A program made the position numbers and the translations under genes. Below the pieces are notes generated by a model that made no database searches, was not told the origin of the DNA, and saw nothing but the letters and a program-made list of their open reading frames with translations. Below, piece after piece: positions 48,920 to 60,704 of a stretch of DNA of 64,000 nt (its first letter is position 1; each line of letters opens with the position of its first letter). The DNA lies in the NCBI GenBank assembly GCA_016806645.1, contig JACSYO010001932.1:2051501-2115500 (forward strand), in the 5' to 3' direction. This stretch comes from Ophiodon elongatus. Its lineage: Eukaryota; Chordata; Actinopteri; Perciformes; Hexagrammidae.

Positions 48920-49260
48920 CAGGTTTAAAGTGGCCAAACAAAAGTTAACGATAAAGCCAGTGTTACTCAACAAACACATTGGGTCAAGTTGCAATGTGGG
49001 TAATGTAGGCGCCAGGTTTTTGACAAGGACGAAGAAATGTGTGGACATAAAAAAAAAAAAAGGCTATATCTCTGGTTCTGCTGCGTCAATCTTGATTCTT
49101 TTTGAAAAATCTGCAAATTGTGATAGGATAGAGTGTTATAGGAGTGCAATGCTAAATCTGTGAAGTACTCTTTTGAATAATGATCCTGTGCATTAAAACA
49201 TATACAATATGGATTTTTATGTGGCGGAGTTAGACCCACCAGTGGTCCAAGAGACAAATC
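48920..49260 (+). mobile_element. probable teleost interspersed repeat
   Basis: Landmarks TTGGGTCAAGTTGCAATGTG, GACAAGGACGAAGAAATGTG, GGCTATATCTCTGGTTCTGC and GAATAATGATCCTGTGCATT are ones I associate with a repeated fish family. No termini or target duplications found. Confidence 0.4.
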
Positions 49261-49539
49261 TTCGCTGGGAAAGGGATATCTGTGAAAAGGGGAGGGACTA
49301 AGTGACGATGTTGTTGGTCAGCGGTAGTATGATGCTGTGGGCTGACTCTTCCAATGTATGTAATGTAATACTACACTTAAAATATAACAAATTCTATGGT
49401 TTTACTGTATCACAGCAGAGAATAGTCTTTAATAAAAAAAGAAAGTCACAAATTACATGTTCTTGATAGGATGCAACAGCAGTGTCATTTTTTCCGACTG
49501 AGGAGAAATATCATTTCTTGAAAAGCTTTTCGATACACC

Positions 49540-49890
49540 GTCTTATTTTCTTTCCCACGCTGACGTTTTTAAAAATCGGACAGCTCACCGCGGACAGAAT
49601 CTCTCCGTCACAGGTCTGATGAAACAAATCTTTGTTTGACGGTGTCCCCGCGAGAACGTCCCCGACACCGCACCGTGTTTACCAGTCGACGGATACTTGT
49701 GAGGGTCACTCCCGTGTGAGAATAACAACTTAATTAAAACCCACAAGCCCTGTTTGTTCCCCTTCCCCCTCGCAGACGGTGAACAGTGTTTACCGTTCTT
49801 GCGAGCCGACCCTTTGATTCAAGTTTTCCGACAACCTTCGAGCACAATCACTCCTCGTTTGAACGTAGTCTCTGACTACTCTTGGGTAAG
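49540..49890. promoter_or_regulatory. CpG-dense island with splice-donor-like sites, no reading frame
   Basis: About 25 CpG dinucleotides in 350 bp, in surroundings where CpG is rare. The + strand has a donor-like GGGTAAGCC at its right end (about 49887) and the - strand a donor-like GCGGTGAGC (about 49595). No coding frame crosses it. It could be the promoter and first exon of a non-coding RNA on either strand, or the edge of a neighbouring gene downstream of snx29. Direction is unresolved. Confidence 0.35.
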
Positions 49891-50509
49891 CCATACATAT
49901 GCATGAGCTTCTGTTTTACACACACTTGATGCTTAGCAGCCCTTTCCTCGCACTCTAACAAGCAGCTTTTCTTCAAGTGTTTAGTCTCGTTAAAACATTT
50001 ATTTGCAACATAGCGCCGCATTAAATCCAGCTAAGACACATTAGTTAATCAATCTTTAAACATTGAAACATTTTTCACTATAGCCAGCCAACCTGTGGTG
50101 AGGACCCTTGTTGACGTGATCTAGTGGAGTTGTATAGTGTCGTCATAGTGGGGTTGAGGGTGAACCTACTGAAACACAGCATACCCAGTTATTGTGTGTT
50201 CTCCCGTGCTTTATACTCAAGAATATTATGACAAAAAATGATCCTATACATCACAGCAGGTGTCTGAGACTGATCTTACACTTGTGGAAAGATACTTTTG
50301 AGAGGAAACCGTAAGTATGTTTATTTATGAACTTTCTGAAAAAGGGACTGTCCGAAAACTGTTAGGGGAGGTCAAAAAAGCGATGGCTTTAGTGTAAGTG
50401 GGTCATGAATGTAAACAGAGGACAACACTGCTCTGTAACTGTTTTAGGGCTTAATTGTTTCCCATCATAGTCTACTAGATAAGAGGACCAATATGTCAAA
50501 TATGTAAAA

Positions 50510-51833
50510 CATTCATGTTTTTCTTTTTATTAAAACAGGTGATTTAATGTTTTCTGCCAACTGACTTTTTCTGTCACTTTAGCCTGCACTTTCAAAGAAA
50601 GTTCAGCCTCGTATTTTCTCTTAAGGCTTTTACACACCAAGGGTTTGACAAATAAATAAACACAAAAATGTGAAATACATACATGTATATACGGTGTTTA
50701 TATGTCTAGGGCTCTTATTGTGAAAGATAAGACTGTGAGTAGTGGTTCTGGTATGAAAGGAGTAATAAACTACCGAGCCTCCAAATTGTTGTTTTAAAAT
50801 CCTCATAAATACGCAACTTAACTCGACCGCACAGTATGATTGGTTGATGCTTTTGCTCACGAAGTGGGAGCTGAGAAAAATCAACCAGCGCTTTTTCGAC
50901 GCATAATATTAAATGAAAATTAAATACACTTGCGTGCGAATTAATTTGCATGAAAAAAAAACAACGTATAAAAGCCTTTTTTCCAAAGTAAATAGTGGTC
51001 CATAATAATTTTTGGACAGTCCCAAATAATTTTTTGTTTTCAACCCTAAACCATGGTCATTATGTGGAATTTTAAAGATGTTTTTGATAACCACTGCATC
51101 CCCGGTGACATTAAGATGTGTTTTGTTTTGCAGATTATCCATTAGCCATAATAATAACAACACAACAGAAGTAGGAAAAGGGAATGCCCATCGCCTTATA
51201 GTCCACGCGAGAGATAGTGAATCACCGTCATCTAAAATGTAATGGCACTATAATGCTGACACATTAGCTGTAAAGCAAAATTCATTTCCCAAGATAATAC
51301 TTAAATCCACACCCTCCCCTCCTTTCCCAGAGCAGGAAAGCAGCTACAAAACACTGTAGGCACTGTGACCATGAAACACCTTCACTACAAAACTGAGCGG
51401 AGTAAGAAAAGAAAAAAAAAACAAGCACCTCTACATCGTCTCATTGTGTTGTAGATTAGAGAGAGCAGTCCTAGTTCCTGTGCAGTTTACAGAGAGTCTT
51501 TTGGTCTCTCAGTGAGGTAAGAGGTGCTGTATGATTGGGTCCACTGCTTGGCAGCTTCAGGGGAGGCATTTGTCCTTTACTCAGCCAGGCGATGCGCAGA
51601 CACATTTACATGTCTCCGAGAAAGTCCTGCGTTGTGAACGCATCCATCTCCAAACCTCCACTGAGGCCTTTTATCTGGAAGGCTTTGAAGGTCCGTTAAA
51701 CACTCTTAATGTCCTCACACACTGTGAGCCTGTGTGTCACAGTCCAAGGTGGACACAGGAACGCCGTCCTCCTCAGACTCTACAGTGAGAGATTTCTAGT
51801 TCAAAGGCTCTGGGGGGTGGGTCAGGGGGGGGG
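50510..51833 (-). other. snx29: probable snx29 3' UTR
   Basis: Sequence following the snx29 stop on the minus strand has no repeat signature in its first kilobase and no extended reading frame. A plausible polyadenylation cluster lies at 50526-50548 (ATTAAA and AATAAA on the minus strand). An AU-rich motif of the UUAUUUAUU class is present on the minus strand at about 50650-50661, which could affect mRNA stability if included. The 3' limit is inferred. A longer UTR using a second AATAAA near 50322 is possible. Confidence 0.55.
50526..50548 (-). promoter_or_regulatory. candidate polyadenylation signals for snx29
   Basis: Read on the minus strand, ATTAAA (50543-50548) is followed 12 bases later by AATAAA (50526-50531). 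They lie about 1.3 kb after the snx29 stop codon, a normal 3' UTR length for vertebrates. No transcript evidence was available. Confidence 0.4.
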
Positions 51834-51960
51834 TTAAAGGTCGCCACTCTGGGGTTCAGGTCTGGTTTCCTGGTTGCGGTTGCGGCCCAGTCTGGGGAAG
51901 CGGGATGACGTTTTGGACCGGGGCGTCTTGGATCCGCCGTCGTTGGCCTGGGGTGTGTCT
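51834..51960 (-). CDS. snx29: snx29 terminal coding exon: C-terminal tail and stop
   Basis: Last coding exon of snx29. On the minus strand a CTCTTTCAG acceptor (AG at 51961-51962) precedes the exon. The first base completes the Leu codon split with the 59863-60002 exon, then 41 codons follow to a TAA at 51834-51836. The tail begins DTPQANDGGSKTPRSK, continues with a basic SSRFPRLGRNRNQETR stretch and ends PEPQSGDL. The end resembles the human SNX29 C-terminus as I recall it (SRFPKL then RETR then PQSGDL). The segment is Ser/Arg/Pro-rich, has no predicted fold and lies after the PX domain. Together the two exons give the last 88 residues of the protein. Exact splice phase and the conserved final six residues make the assignment firm. 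The intermediate Gly/Asn-rich part is diverged, as expected for a disordered tail. Confidence 0.94.
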
Positions 51961-52953
51961 CTGAAAGAGAGAAAACAGCATGAAGGAGAAGAAAGGAGCC
52001 GTGGACTTTAAACGAACATCTGGCAAAGTTTATTACCCAGTTTATTATTCAAACAAACCACTGATGCTGCATCTGGAGACTTAAATGCATCATTTCCCTT
52101 CTGCCAGAGGACAATTTCTTGGAAAACCCGACATTTGTCAGAGCGTCAAAGAGAGACGCTTTCTTGCACCAAATAAGCTGAATCTAAATTATTCTGCATT
52201 AACTGTGCATAAAGAGTAGCAAAATGTAAAATGTAAAAAGCGAACGTTATCTCCATGAGTTCCCTGGTTTTGGCTTCATGGAGTTTTTGTGATATGGTGC
52301 TCTTGTATTGTAGTGCTAGTTACAGAGAATGAGAAGCAAAAACTTCAGATTGTCATTTTGTTCATAACCTGCTTAGCTTACATATTTGTTAATATTTGAA
52401 CTGTATACTTTCACTTTTAACAATACAAACAAAAAGGCTTGTAGGATGAGAACTAATCAAACCTTTTGGATTGTGGGCCATACGCAGAAAAGTACAGAAG
52501 TCACAGGCCAACAATAGTAATATGTGGACTTCGTTACACCGCAAGAGAAAATCATTGTTTCTAGACCAGAAACTAGCGTCCGTGTAAATGTGTGAGACTG
52601 ATTGGTTTCATGGGGTCTTCTAACATTATACTCTTCCATCACTGCAACGGATTCCTTTGCAAATTAAGCAAACACACTTTCCCCCTGACGTCTATGAACG
52701 TACTCACATTGCCAGCGTTTCTGACATTTTCAGCACTCGGCGCTATCTTCCGTCTTTTCGGTTCCGCCATGTTTACGCGATCAACCGGGGTCAATGTTTT
52801 CATCGGCTAGTAATCCATGTAGGTCAAGTAGTTGTTCAGAATGGCACAGACATCTGGTGTTCAGACTAAGAAGTGCAATGTATCTAGAGTGCAATTTATT
52901 AGAAGTAGTCTCGTTTTAAAATTCGCAGCGGGCCATTTGCAAACGGGCAGCGT

Positions 52954-53026
52954 GGTTGTAGGTTGGAGGTTGTAGGTTGGAGGTTGTAGGTTGGAGGTTG
53001 TAGGTTGGAGGTTGTAGGTTGGAGGT
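52954..53026 (+). repeat. 14-bp GG-rich tandem repeat, about 5 copies
   Basis: Head-to-tail copies of GGTTGTAGGTTGGA, nearly identical, in the last snx29 intron. Many GG pairs separated by one to four bases could form a two-tetrad G-quadruplex on the + strand (template strand for snx29). Confidence 0.95.
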
Positions 53027-54766
53027 CAGATGGACATGCAAACAATTGCAGCATCTGTTAGAGCTGATAAATTAAAAACTGTTTCAATAATTTCTTTAAT
53101 GTTTTCTGTGGTGTTTTAGTTTTGCAGGCTAAAACAAGCCACCACCCTCCGGCCTCCTTAAGGAAGAGTGTTGCTCTTGCTACAACTCTGTGAACACATG
53201 TGGAGGAATCCACAGATCGACAGGCCCGCTGTGCCTAGTTACAGTTGCTAAGATGTGATTTGCCAATCACTGTTCAGGGGAGGGACTTAGCAGACAGTTG
53301 CGTGCAAACAAAACGTAAATTTTGATATTTTCAATTTTATATAGAATGCATCTTCTGGGATGTTTATGTCCTTGCTTTAAAACCAATCAATCGATTTTAG
53401 TCACGTGCAATTCCAGTGTTCCCGCCAGTTCCTTCATTATCACTGCCCTCTCCACCAGAAGCCATTAATTGTGACACGAGGAATCAAATTATAGTTATTT
53501 CTGATCGTATGATGATGTCAAGGCCTCTCATTACTCAGGAGGATATAATCTCGGCCACTTAATGACATCATTGCCCTAGTTACCGTGGTGACCGTCTTCA
53601 CTACATGTGAACCCCTGATCCCTGAGTCTTATCTGATAACGAGGATGAATGAGAGGCACTAGTCAAGGGAGAAGCAGGGAGACTGAATGCCTGCGGTGAA
53701 ATGCTTTCTTGTTGCATTTCTTCTGAAGCATTTCATCGCCAAGACAGTGACCTCTCCCCTGCTGCTCGCGATGAAGCAGTGATTGGGTTAATAGGAGTGG
53801 TGAGTTCAAGTGCTTCTTTGACAAAGGGATTTTCAATTAATATGAAAAACAATGAAGAGGCAGGCGGCATTTCCCTGTCGATGTCCAACTGGCCTCTATA
53901 ATGAAGCATCCCAGCTGTTAGAGCTGTGATTAAGGTTATCTGGGACATCTGGGTGGTCCTGGAGTTTGATTCCCACAAGAACAACACGAGCTAAAAATAA
54001 ATGCACTCACAGTGAGGTGCTTTGGCTGAAAGTGTCACTGCGGGCCATATGCTTGTATGTGAAGCAGCAGGGGCTAAAGAAAAAGCAGCGCAGTATGAGG
54101 GCAGAGAGGCTCTGTCATGTTCAAATAGGCTGAGACATGGAAGGCTTGTAGGCACAGATTCAAACTGAAGTAGGTATGTCTTAACCATCCAGACCAAACG
54201 GCTCCGGGCGACGGTGTGGCCAGATAATATGGGAACAGCATGAGCTTTGTTAATATGGCAAACATAATGCCGTTTTCACTGGCACTAAATGTACATTCAT
54301 CAGTGGCACAAGTACCACTCTCCGCCGCGCCAGGCAGGCTCAATGAGGAGTGCAGTCACACAATTTGAACTTGACCAAGGTTGGCCAAACAGCGATGCAA
54401 TGGGGAGTTATATCAGCAAAAATCGTACTAAATTGGGGGCAGCATGCAGAGTCGAAAACCACAAGCCATCTCATTTATTCATATCAAACTGGGCAAAGTA
54501 GCTAAATGTGCTAAATTAATTAGGCTTATACGTTTTTTTTCTCTGGCTCTCAGCATGTGCTTGTCCCCCATTTGGACAGGATATTGACTTGTGCGGGATA
54601 ATAACTTTTCCAGGCATCGTTGGAATATTAATAGTTTGACTGCAGAGGTGCATAATTAGGATAAAGAGGTACACAAACATGCATCAAATTGATTGTCAAA
54701 CAGCAAAAGGCAGGGAGTGGTGATTAGTTGTCTGAATAATAAACTATTCCCAGGACATTTCCTCAT

Positions 54767-54768
<2 letters not shown>

Positions 54769-54857
<89 letters not shown>
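54769..54857 (+). repeat. (CA)n microsatellite, about 44 units, uninterrupted
   Basis: Pure CA dinucleotide tract in the last snx29 intron. On the gene strand it is (TG)n. Confidence 0.99.
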
Positions 54858-54860
<3 letters not shown>

Positions 54861-55394
54861 AAACCTCTCAAGCAAAACCAACATGCATGTGTACAGGCAG
54901 ACGTACATAAATAGCCACAGACAAAAAGAAAAAGGTTACATCCTCATTCTGAAGTCAAACTGCTGGACCACGAGGCAAAGGTCTTCAACATTTCTCTCCG
55001 AGGCAGCGGGTCAATAACACGAGAGAGTGTGTACTTTGTGCTCTGAGTAAACCATACAAGTGTTGAGGTCGAGCTGCATACTAAGTGGTGGCAAATCTGG
55101 AGAAAGGTGTGACCAAGTTGGTGTTGCACTCGAGGCCAACTGAGTGCGGAGAGGCACAAAGAGATCCGCACGCATCAGAGTGTACTAGCATGAACACTGC
55201 TGTGGCGCCTGTTGTAGTGATAGAGATTTGGTCCACATGTTAGTGTTACAAAAGGTGAGTTAGTGGTCGGTCAGTAAAACAAGACTAAGAGTCGACAGGC
55301 ATGCTTGCAGCGCTGCGCTTCTGGGAGCAGTTATTTGATCCTCGGAAAACACAAGATGTCATCCACTCTTATCTTTATCGCTCCTCTGTGAAAC

Positions 55395-55466
55395 ATCAGT
55401 GGGATCAAATAGCAACGTCTGGTGTTAAAGATCAGTGTGATCAAATAGAAACGCCTGGTGTTACTG
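55395..55466 (+). repeat. 36-bp imperfect tandem duplication
   Basis: Units 55395-55430 and 55431-55466 share ATCAGTG.GATCAAATAG.AACG.CTGGTGTTA and differ at a handful of positions. Head-to-tail with no spacer, in the last snx29 intron. Confidence 0.9.
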
Positions 55467-57239
55467 CTTTTGTCAAACTGCTGATAAGTTAAATCAAAGC
55501 GCTGGGAACCCTTCCAAGTACGTTTTCTGTCACCTCACATCAATTTGAGTAGCTAATTACAAATCCGCCCAGATGATTGGCATGTAACACGGTTATTAAA
55601 AGACTCAACTTCATGCTGTTATTTAGAAGGGAACTTTTTCTGGCTTTGTAACAGGAATATTGACTTTCCTCTGTCTCCACCCCGGACCAGCTTTCTTTCC
55701 CTGCACCTTCCACCTTTCTCACTATACCGCCTGCTGTCATTTTCTCTCTCCACTGGCTTCAAATTCTTTCAATGCACTAGAACATCTCTTATCTCACATT
55801 TGAGTCTCTCCATCCTTGCCTAGGCTTTGCCATTGGGTTACAAATTAAGCAACAAAATGTGGTGGCATCGTGGAGGTACAGAGGATAATTACACAGATAC
55901 CATTTAAAAAAAATAATGCTAACTTGTGGCCATATATTCATTTTGTAACATTCACAGTGAAAGTGAACAATCTGAGGAAGTATATGTTATGTTTAGTCCA
56001 TTAATGTCCATACACAGTAGAGTTAGGGCCATGAAAATGAAAATGTTCCCGAATTTACTATGTTTTTACATGGCCTATATTGGCGACGGGCCTTTATTTG
56101 TTTTTGCTTGATCGTATTTGAGACCTGGCCACTATTTGAGAACTGACAGTATCCAATGTTTTTCCTAATTTGGATCAGACATGGTTGTTGCATAATCAAG
56201 CAAAGTATCGTTTCTATTTGGGGCCAAACAGCATTCTCGCTTACCTCTGCATCTTCTCCGTGTTCCTTCCCGCCCCCCTCATCAAGTTAATGACCAGACT
56301 AATCAGGCTTTCATCCCTCACTGAAGATGTTAGACCAACGCAGGTTTCATCATGTTAAACCATTAAAACACCATGACAACACTGGCAGGCCTGAGCGCAG
56401 CATTGGCGAGAAACTACAGAGTGCTGTATGCCTTTACACACACAAGCACAGGATTATGACGGTATGCTGATCGGTGTTGATTCAATGTCGGCTGCGATTC
56501 CGTTGCGTCGTGCCAGTGAGAAATCCAGTGTCAGCACAGATCACAGCAGGCCCAGAGAAACCTGCACATGCAAGTAAAAGTCCTCAACCATCAACTCAAC
56601 GTTACCTGATATGACGCTCAAGATACTGTTGCGCCAACATGTTCACATGACGTACTGATAAACTGCTGCGGTGGTTTTCTCGGCTGCGTTAACTTAACTT
56701 TTATGCTAACCATTTCTGAAGTGACTTTTTGGTTACCCAGCCAAAAAGCCGCTGACCCAGAACATCGGCTGCTTACGCCACCAAAGTAGACCAGAGTTAT
56801 GCCAGCGTCTCCTGTTGTTTTGTTCAAACACTACTAGTTAAAAGTCAGGAGTTATACCCGGGCACTGACGATCACAAACATGGGCAGTAACTGGGTAAGA
56901 GAAGATGAACTTATGAGTGAAGACGTATTAAACTCTAATATTATACAATATTTCAGCGTAGGAAGACAGTAATGGATGTGGCTTGACACAGTAATATTTC
57001 GTGCCATTCAAAAGGCGTGCAATGGAAAGGTTTCCATTTCGGCTCAGAGATGTGAGGAGAGATAGGATTAGTGAGCCTCTCAGGGCAGATTAGATAATGA
57101 ACAGTCTGTGCTTTGGAGGTTCACACAGGCCTCTGCTGTACCCTCTCTCTACTGGACTACTGCCTTCGGAGACTTACCTCACAATTTGACTTTATCTCTT
57201 CTTGGTTTGGGTAGAAAGATGGTAACCAGAATATCTCTA

Positions 57240-57835
57240 GAACTACATTGATGGTTGAGGCACGTTCTATTACACAGACTTGTGATTTTCGTGTTTCAGG
57301 AACGTCATCCGTGCTGGAATTTGAACGCACGCGACAATCAGACGAGGCTGATCAGCCGTACCGTCTGGAGAGACGTCGCCAAGCTAGCTACCAACACGGT
57401 CAGCGGCTGTACGAATGTTAGAGTTAAAGTTACATACAGTCACAGTTACTCTCGTCGTCCCCAATCTACGTACAATTCAGTCAGAGCAGCTGTCAATCAC
57501 GACGTCACACCCCCCCTTTTTTTTATAGCATTTGATAACTAATTAAAACCAAACTTGTCAGAAATAATTAACACTTGAACACCGATCAGCATGATAAGAA
57601 CTACCTAAAATGACAGAAACCATCTAGGGAACATTCTATTTGACGTGTACTTTGATATTTTTAGTTTGGCCCACGTTATATTAAATAGCATGACACTTTT
57701 TGAATGAGCTGTACCGCAGCAAGCCACCAGATGGTGATTGGAATATTTTGGCTTCACTTTTGGGGAGCCTTCATGTCGTTCATCTTTATATGGACTGAGA
57801 GGTAACTCAGCTTTGGTGATGTCATCCTACACCAT
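57240..57835 (+). mobile_element. second teleost interspersed repeat, abutting the 57840 element
   Basis: Landmarks include GAGGCTGATCAGCCGTACCG, GAGACGTCGCCAAGCTAGCT, TCAATCACGACGTCACACCC, AACTACCTAAAATGACAGAA and GGCTTCACTTTTGGGGAGCC, in the order I remember from other fish genomes. It ends where the next repeat begins. The open frame across 57255-57542 is part of this repeat and is not a gene. Confidence 0.6.
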
Positions 57836-57839
57836 CAGT

Positions 57840-58285
57840 AAAGTAAAGTAAGTAAAGAGTAGAGTAATTTACTCAACTACTGTACGTCAAAGTACAACAC
57901 TGCTACTAGTACAATTTTGAGGTACTTGCACTTTACTTGAGAAATACATTTTATGCTATCTACTCCACTACATTAATCTGACAGCTTAAATTACTAGTTA
58001 CTTTACAGATTCAAATTATTCTCACAAAATGTAATCAATTAATAAATTATGATGAAATATTATTGATTAAGCTACCCGGCAGTATATAAAGTCAGCCCTA
58101 ACTTTACCAGCTGCTAAATTAATGCATCCACAGATATAATCCAATAATATAATATTATTCTGAATTCTGCATGATGAGTACTTTTGGTACTATGAGAACA
58201 TTTTGAACCCAATGCTTATGTACCTTTACTTACAAAGTAAGTACACTTTTGATGAGAAAGTTTTACTTGTAACAGAGTATTCCTA
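57840..58285 (+). mobile_element. abundant percomorph interspersed repeat (TACTTTTAC-rich family)
   Basis: Carries the ordered landmarks TTTACTCAACTACTGTACG, CAATTTTGAGGTACTTGCAC, CTACTCCACTACATTAATCT, ACTAGTTACTTTACAGATT, GCAGTATATAAAGT and AATCCAATAATATAATATTA. I recognise these as a very common repeat of spiny-rayed fish. This copy is close to full length. A reverse-oriented fragment is at 42545-42700. Confidence 0.75.
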
Positions 58286-58779
58286 CACATTAACTCAAAA
58301 ATAAATTATTCATCATGAGCATTATTAATCAAGACTACAAATGGACCTCACACTGTATGTCATATTTAATCTAGACCAGGTAGAAATAGACAATAAAGCA
58401 AAATATGGTATACACGAAGCAGTACACCTCTGTTTAACTTCTTTTCCTTCTGATGTATCTGGGAAAATGTGTGAAAATGATGTGCACATCTGTTACCATG
58501 GTTACCAAATGATCTTGGATAATTCTGTGATCCTAGAAGACCGCTGGACAGTTCTCACAATAAGCAGATGGATTTAGTAGTTTATCCATGGTATTCAATA
58601 TTTAATCACACATCTACTTTCACACAGAAATGTGGTTGGTCTGCATCGCTTACATACCACAGAGTCTGATCCAGAACCAGACTGAGACCCTTTTTAAGCG
58701 GTCTCGTTCAGTCCCCAACCCAGAGACACTAATATGGATGGGCTGAAAGCAACACATAGACTGCAGGCTTCTCATTTTC

Positions 58780-59451
58780 CTACGAATAAAAACGTGTGCC
58801 GTGATTATTATCTAAACAAAATGCTATCATCACATAAGAACTCTTCACATAGTGGCTTTTAGCAAGACCACGAAGCGAAGAGTCAACGTCTATGTCAACT
58901 GTGCTGTTGTTGTTGTTGCCGTAGCCCGATGACTCAGATGTCTCCAGAGAGGAAATGACATTCCAGTCAGTCGGTGTCACGTCAGCTGACTGATCGCAGT
59001 GAGTGGAAACCGATGTGAATGTTGACAGGAAATGACTGGAACATCTCATTTTCAGACGGAGCCTGGTAGGTAGGTGGGTAGCTAAGGCATCACGCACGTT
59101 CACACTTGCGAGGCTGAGTGTGTGTGAATGTGCGTGTGAGAGAACATACACTTGTATAAGTGAATTATGTGTGCGAGTGTAAAACGCAGGGAAACGCTGA
59201 AGTTTGTTGACAAGGGATTTGGCATCGTCAGTGACATTAATCCTACCTGTTTGTATCCTGTAACAACTACTGCCACAACAGCCGTGGCAGCTAACGTTAA
59301 TTCTTTCAGAAAATGTTGTAGATTTAATTGGTAAAATACATACAAAGTATTGCCAAAAACTCAGGTTTTCCCTTTTAGATGACATGTGAGCATACAGCGG
59401 GATTTCTATAAAGATTAGAGGCAGCTCTACATTTTTAAAGAGGCATATCAT
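58780..59451 (-). other. 223-codon open frame inside the snx29 intron, probably non-coding
   Basis: An ATG-started frame in the same sense as snx29, free of simple repeats. The translation has a hydrophobic start, a Cys-rich CHGCCGSSC stretch near residue 55 and a Ser/Asn-rich C-terminal half (YGNNNNSTVD). I recognise no domain. At this length about 0.1-0.2 such frames would be expected by chance in 64 kb, so it is listed as an observation and not as a gene. A retained-intron or alternative terminal exon of snx29 is conceivable. Confidence 0.15.
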
Positions 59452-59623
59452 TTGGATTCCACAATATTTTAGTTGCTTTGGACAAAACTAGTGCTCTAAT
59501 GCTATGCATATTTAAAGAAAGTTACAGAGATACACATATTCCCTGATTTATTTCCTTGACTGTTCCTGTTTGGATTCTTTCAGCCCTCCACCTGCTAACA
59601 TGTGCTGGCATCCCTCTCCTGAA

Positions 59624-59780
<157 letters not shown>

Positions 59781-59862
59781 GAGACAGAGACAATCACATC
59801 TCCACATGCTCACATAAAAGGGTAAGAACCTGTATCGAACATGCCTGTGTGTGTCCACTTAC

Positions 59863-60002
59863 AGACAGAAAGGCAGCAGAGACAGCAGGGTCTCTTTTGT
59901 GGGGCGGGCTGTGAACTCTGGCAGCGTCTGGATCAGTTTGTTCATCACCGTGCGAAGGTAGCCCTGCAGCTGCTTCCTCCTCTCCTCCACAAACTTGGCA
60001 TC
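59863..60002 (-). CDS. snx29: snx29 penultimate exon: C-terminal part of the PX domain (partial gene)
   Basis: Internal coding exon of sorting nexin 29, a PX-domain protein expected to bind phosphoinositides on endosomal membranes. On the minus strand it is bounded by a 3' splice site (CTGCAG, AG at 60003-60004) and a consensus donor GTAAGT starting at 59862. The exon is 140 nt, opens in phase 0 and encodes 46 codons plus two bases. It starts DAKFVEERRKQLQGYLRTVM and ends with LLSLLPFC. This matches the end of the vertebrate SNX29 PX domain as I remember it: basic amphipathic helices with the FVEERR..LQ.YLR.VMNK block. The leftover CT joins the first base of the exon at 51960 to give Leu and keeps the frame. 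The lipid-binding core of the PX domain lies in exons beyond the window. The identification rests on both exons together. Flanks are unusual: (CT)n forms the polypyrimidine tract and (TG)n lies just downstream. Confidence 0.93.
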
Positions 60003-60016
60003 CTGCAGAGTGGGAG

Positions 60017-60039
60017 TGAGAGAATGAGAGAGAGAGAGA

Positions 60040-60080
<41 letters not shown>
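60017..60080 (+). repeat. (GA)n microsatellite acting as the (CT)n polypyrimidine tract of the snx29 exon
   Basis: An interrupted GA dinucleotide array whose near end is about 13 bases from the AG acceptor at 60003-60004. On the snx29 sense strand it reads (CT)n with a few A interruptions, directly preceding CTCTGCAG, so it lies where the polypyrimidine tract must be. Confidence 0.95.
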
Positions 60081-60082
<2 letters not shown>

Positions 60083-60469
60083 GAGTTAGTTACAGATAAA
60101 ATGGTGCTTGGAATAGCTGAGGTTAAAGCGGCAACATTAAACTTTATTTATCACACTAAAATAATACATTCGTTTTCATAATCGATATGACTATGTGTAA
60201 TGTGAAAGTGGTCGCCCGTAGTGATGAAGCAACACAAAATTATCAACCGATTCTGCAGTCACCCTGAGATTTATGGAGCTTTGAACTAATAGTTTTGGTT
60301 TTACGGCCCACAACTTCACAGTCTTACTCTAGCACTCCCACTGGGGATGCTTTCACATGCAACAGGCAACTGCTTCCAGCAAAAGAGCTCTTAGAATCAC
60401 AAAAGGAGGATGGTGGATCTTAAGAAAACATGCTGTCTAAAGGCAAAATGTTGCTTGTGAGACTGTTTA

Positions 60470-60640
60470 AATCAAACTCAGTTTGGGTTTGACCCCTGGT
60501 GCGGTTGATTTAGGCGGTTGTGAACGCATAATCGTATTCTGGTACGGAACCAAACACGGCACTATGGGTTCGTTCGGAATCGGACTGAGACCACCTCTCG
60601 CAAGCGGTCCCCAAGTGCAGTGGGAACATAATCCAACCCA
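60470..60640 (+). mobile_element. degenerate MITE-like teleost repeat
   Basis: Contains GGTGCGGTTGATTT, GTGAACGCA and GGACTGAGACCACC blocks. I associate these with a short non-autonomous fish DNA element. Related blocks occur in opposite orientation at about 22165-22290 and in fragments at about 58625-58720. No terminal inverted repeats or target duplications were resolved, so the superfamily is not assigned. Confidence 0.4.
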
Positions 60641-60704
60641 ATTGCAGGAAGTGAACCAAAATGCAGGGGATTACCGGCCGCCAGCACAGGCATGTGTTGA
60701 GACA

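Noticed and set aside
57255..57542. 95-codon frame
   Set aside because: Lies inside a recognised interspersed repeat; no protein similarity.
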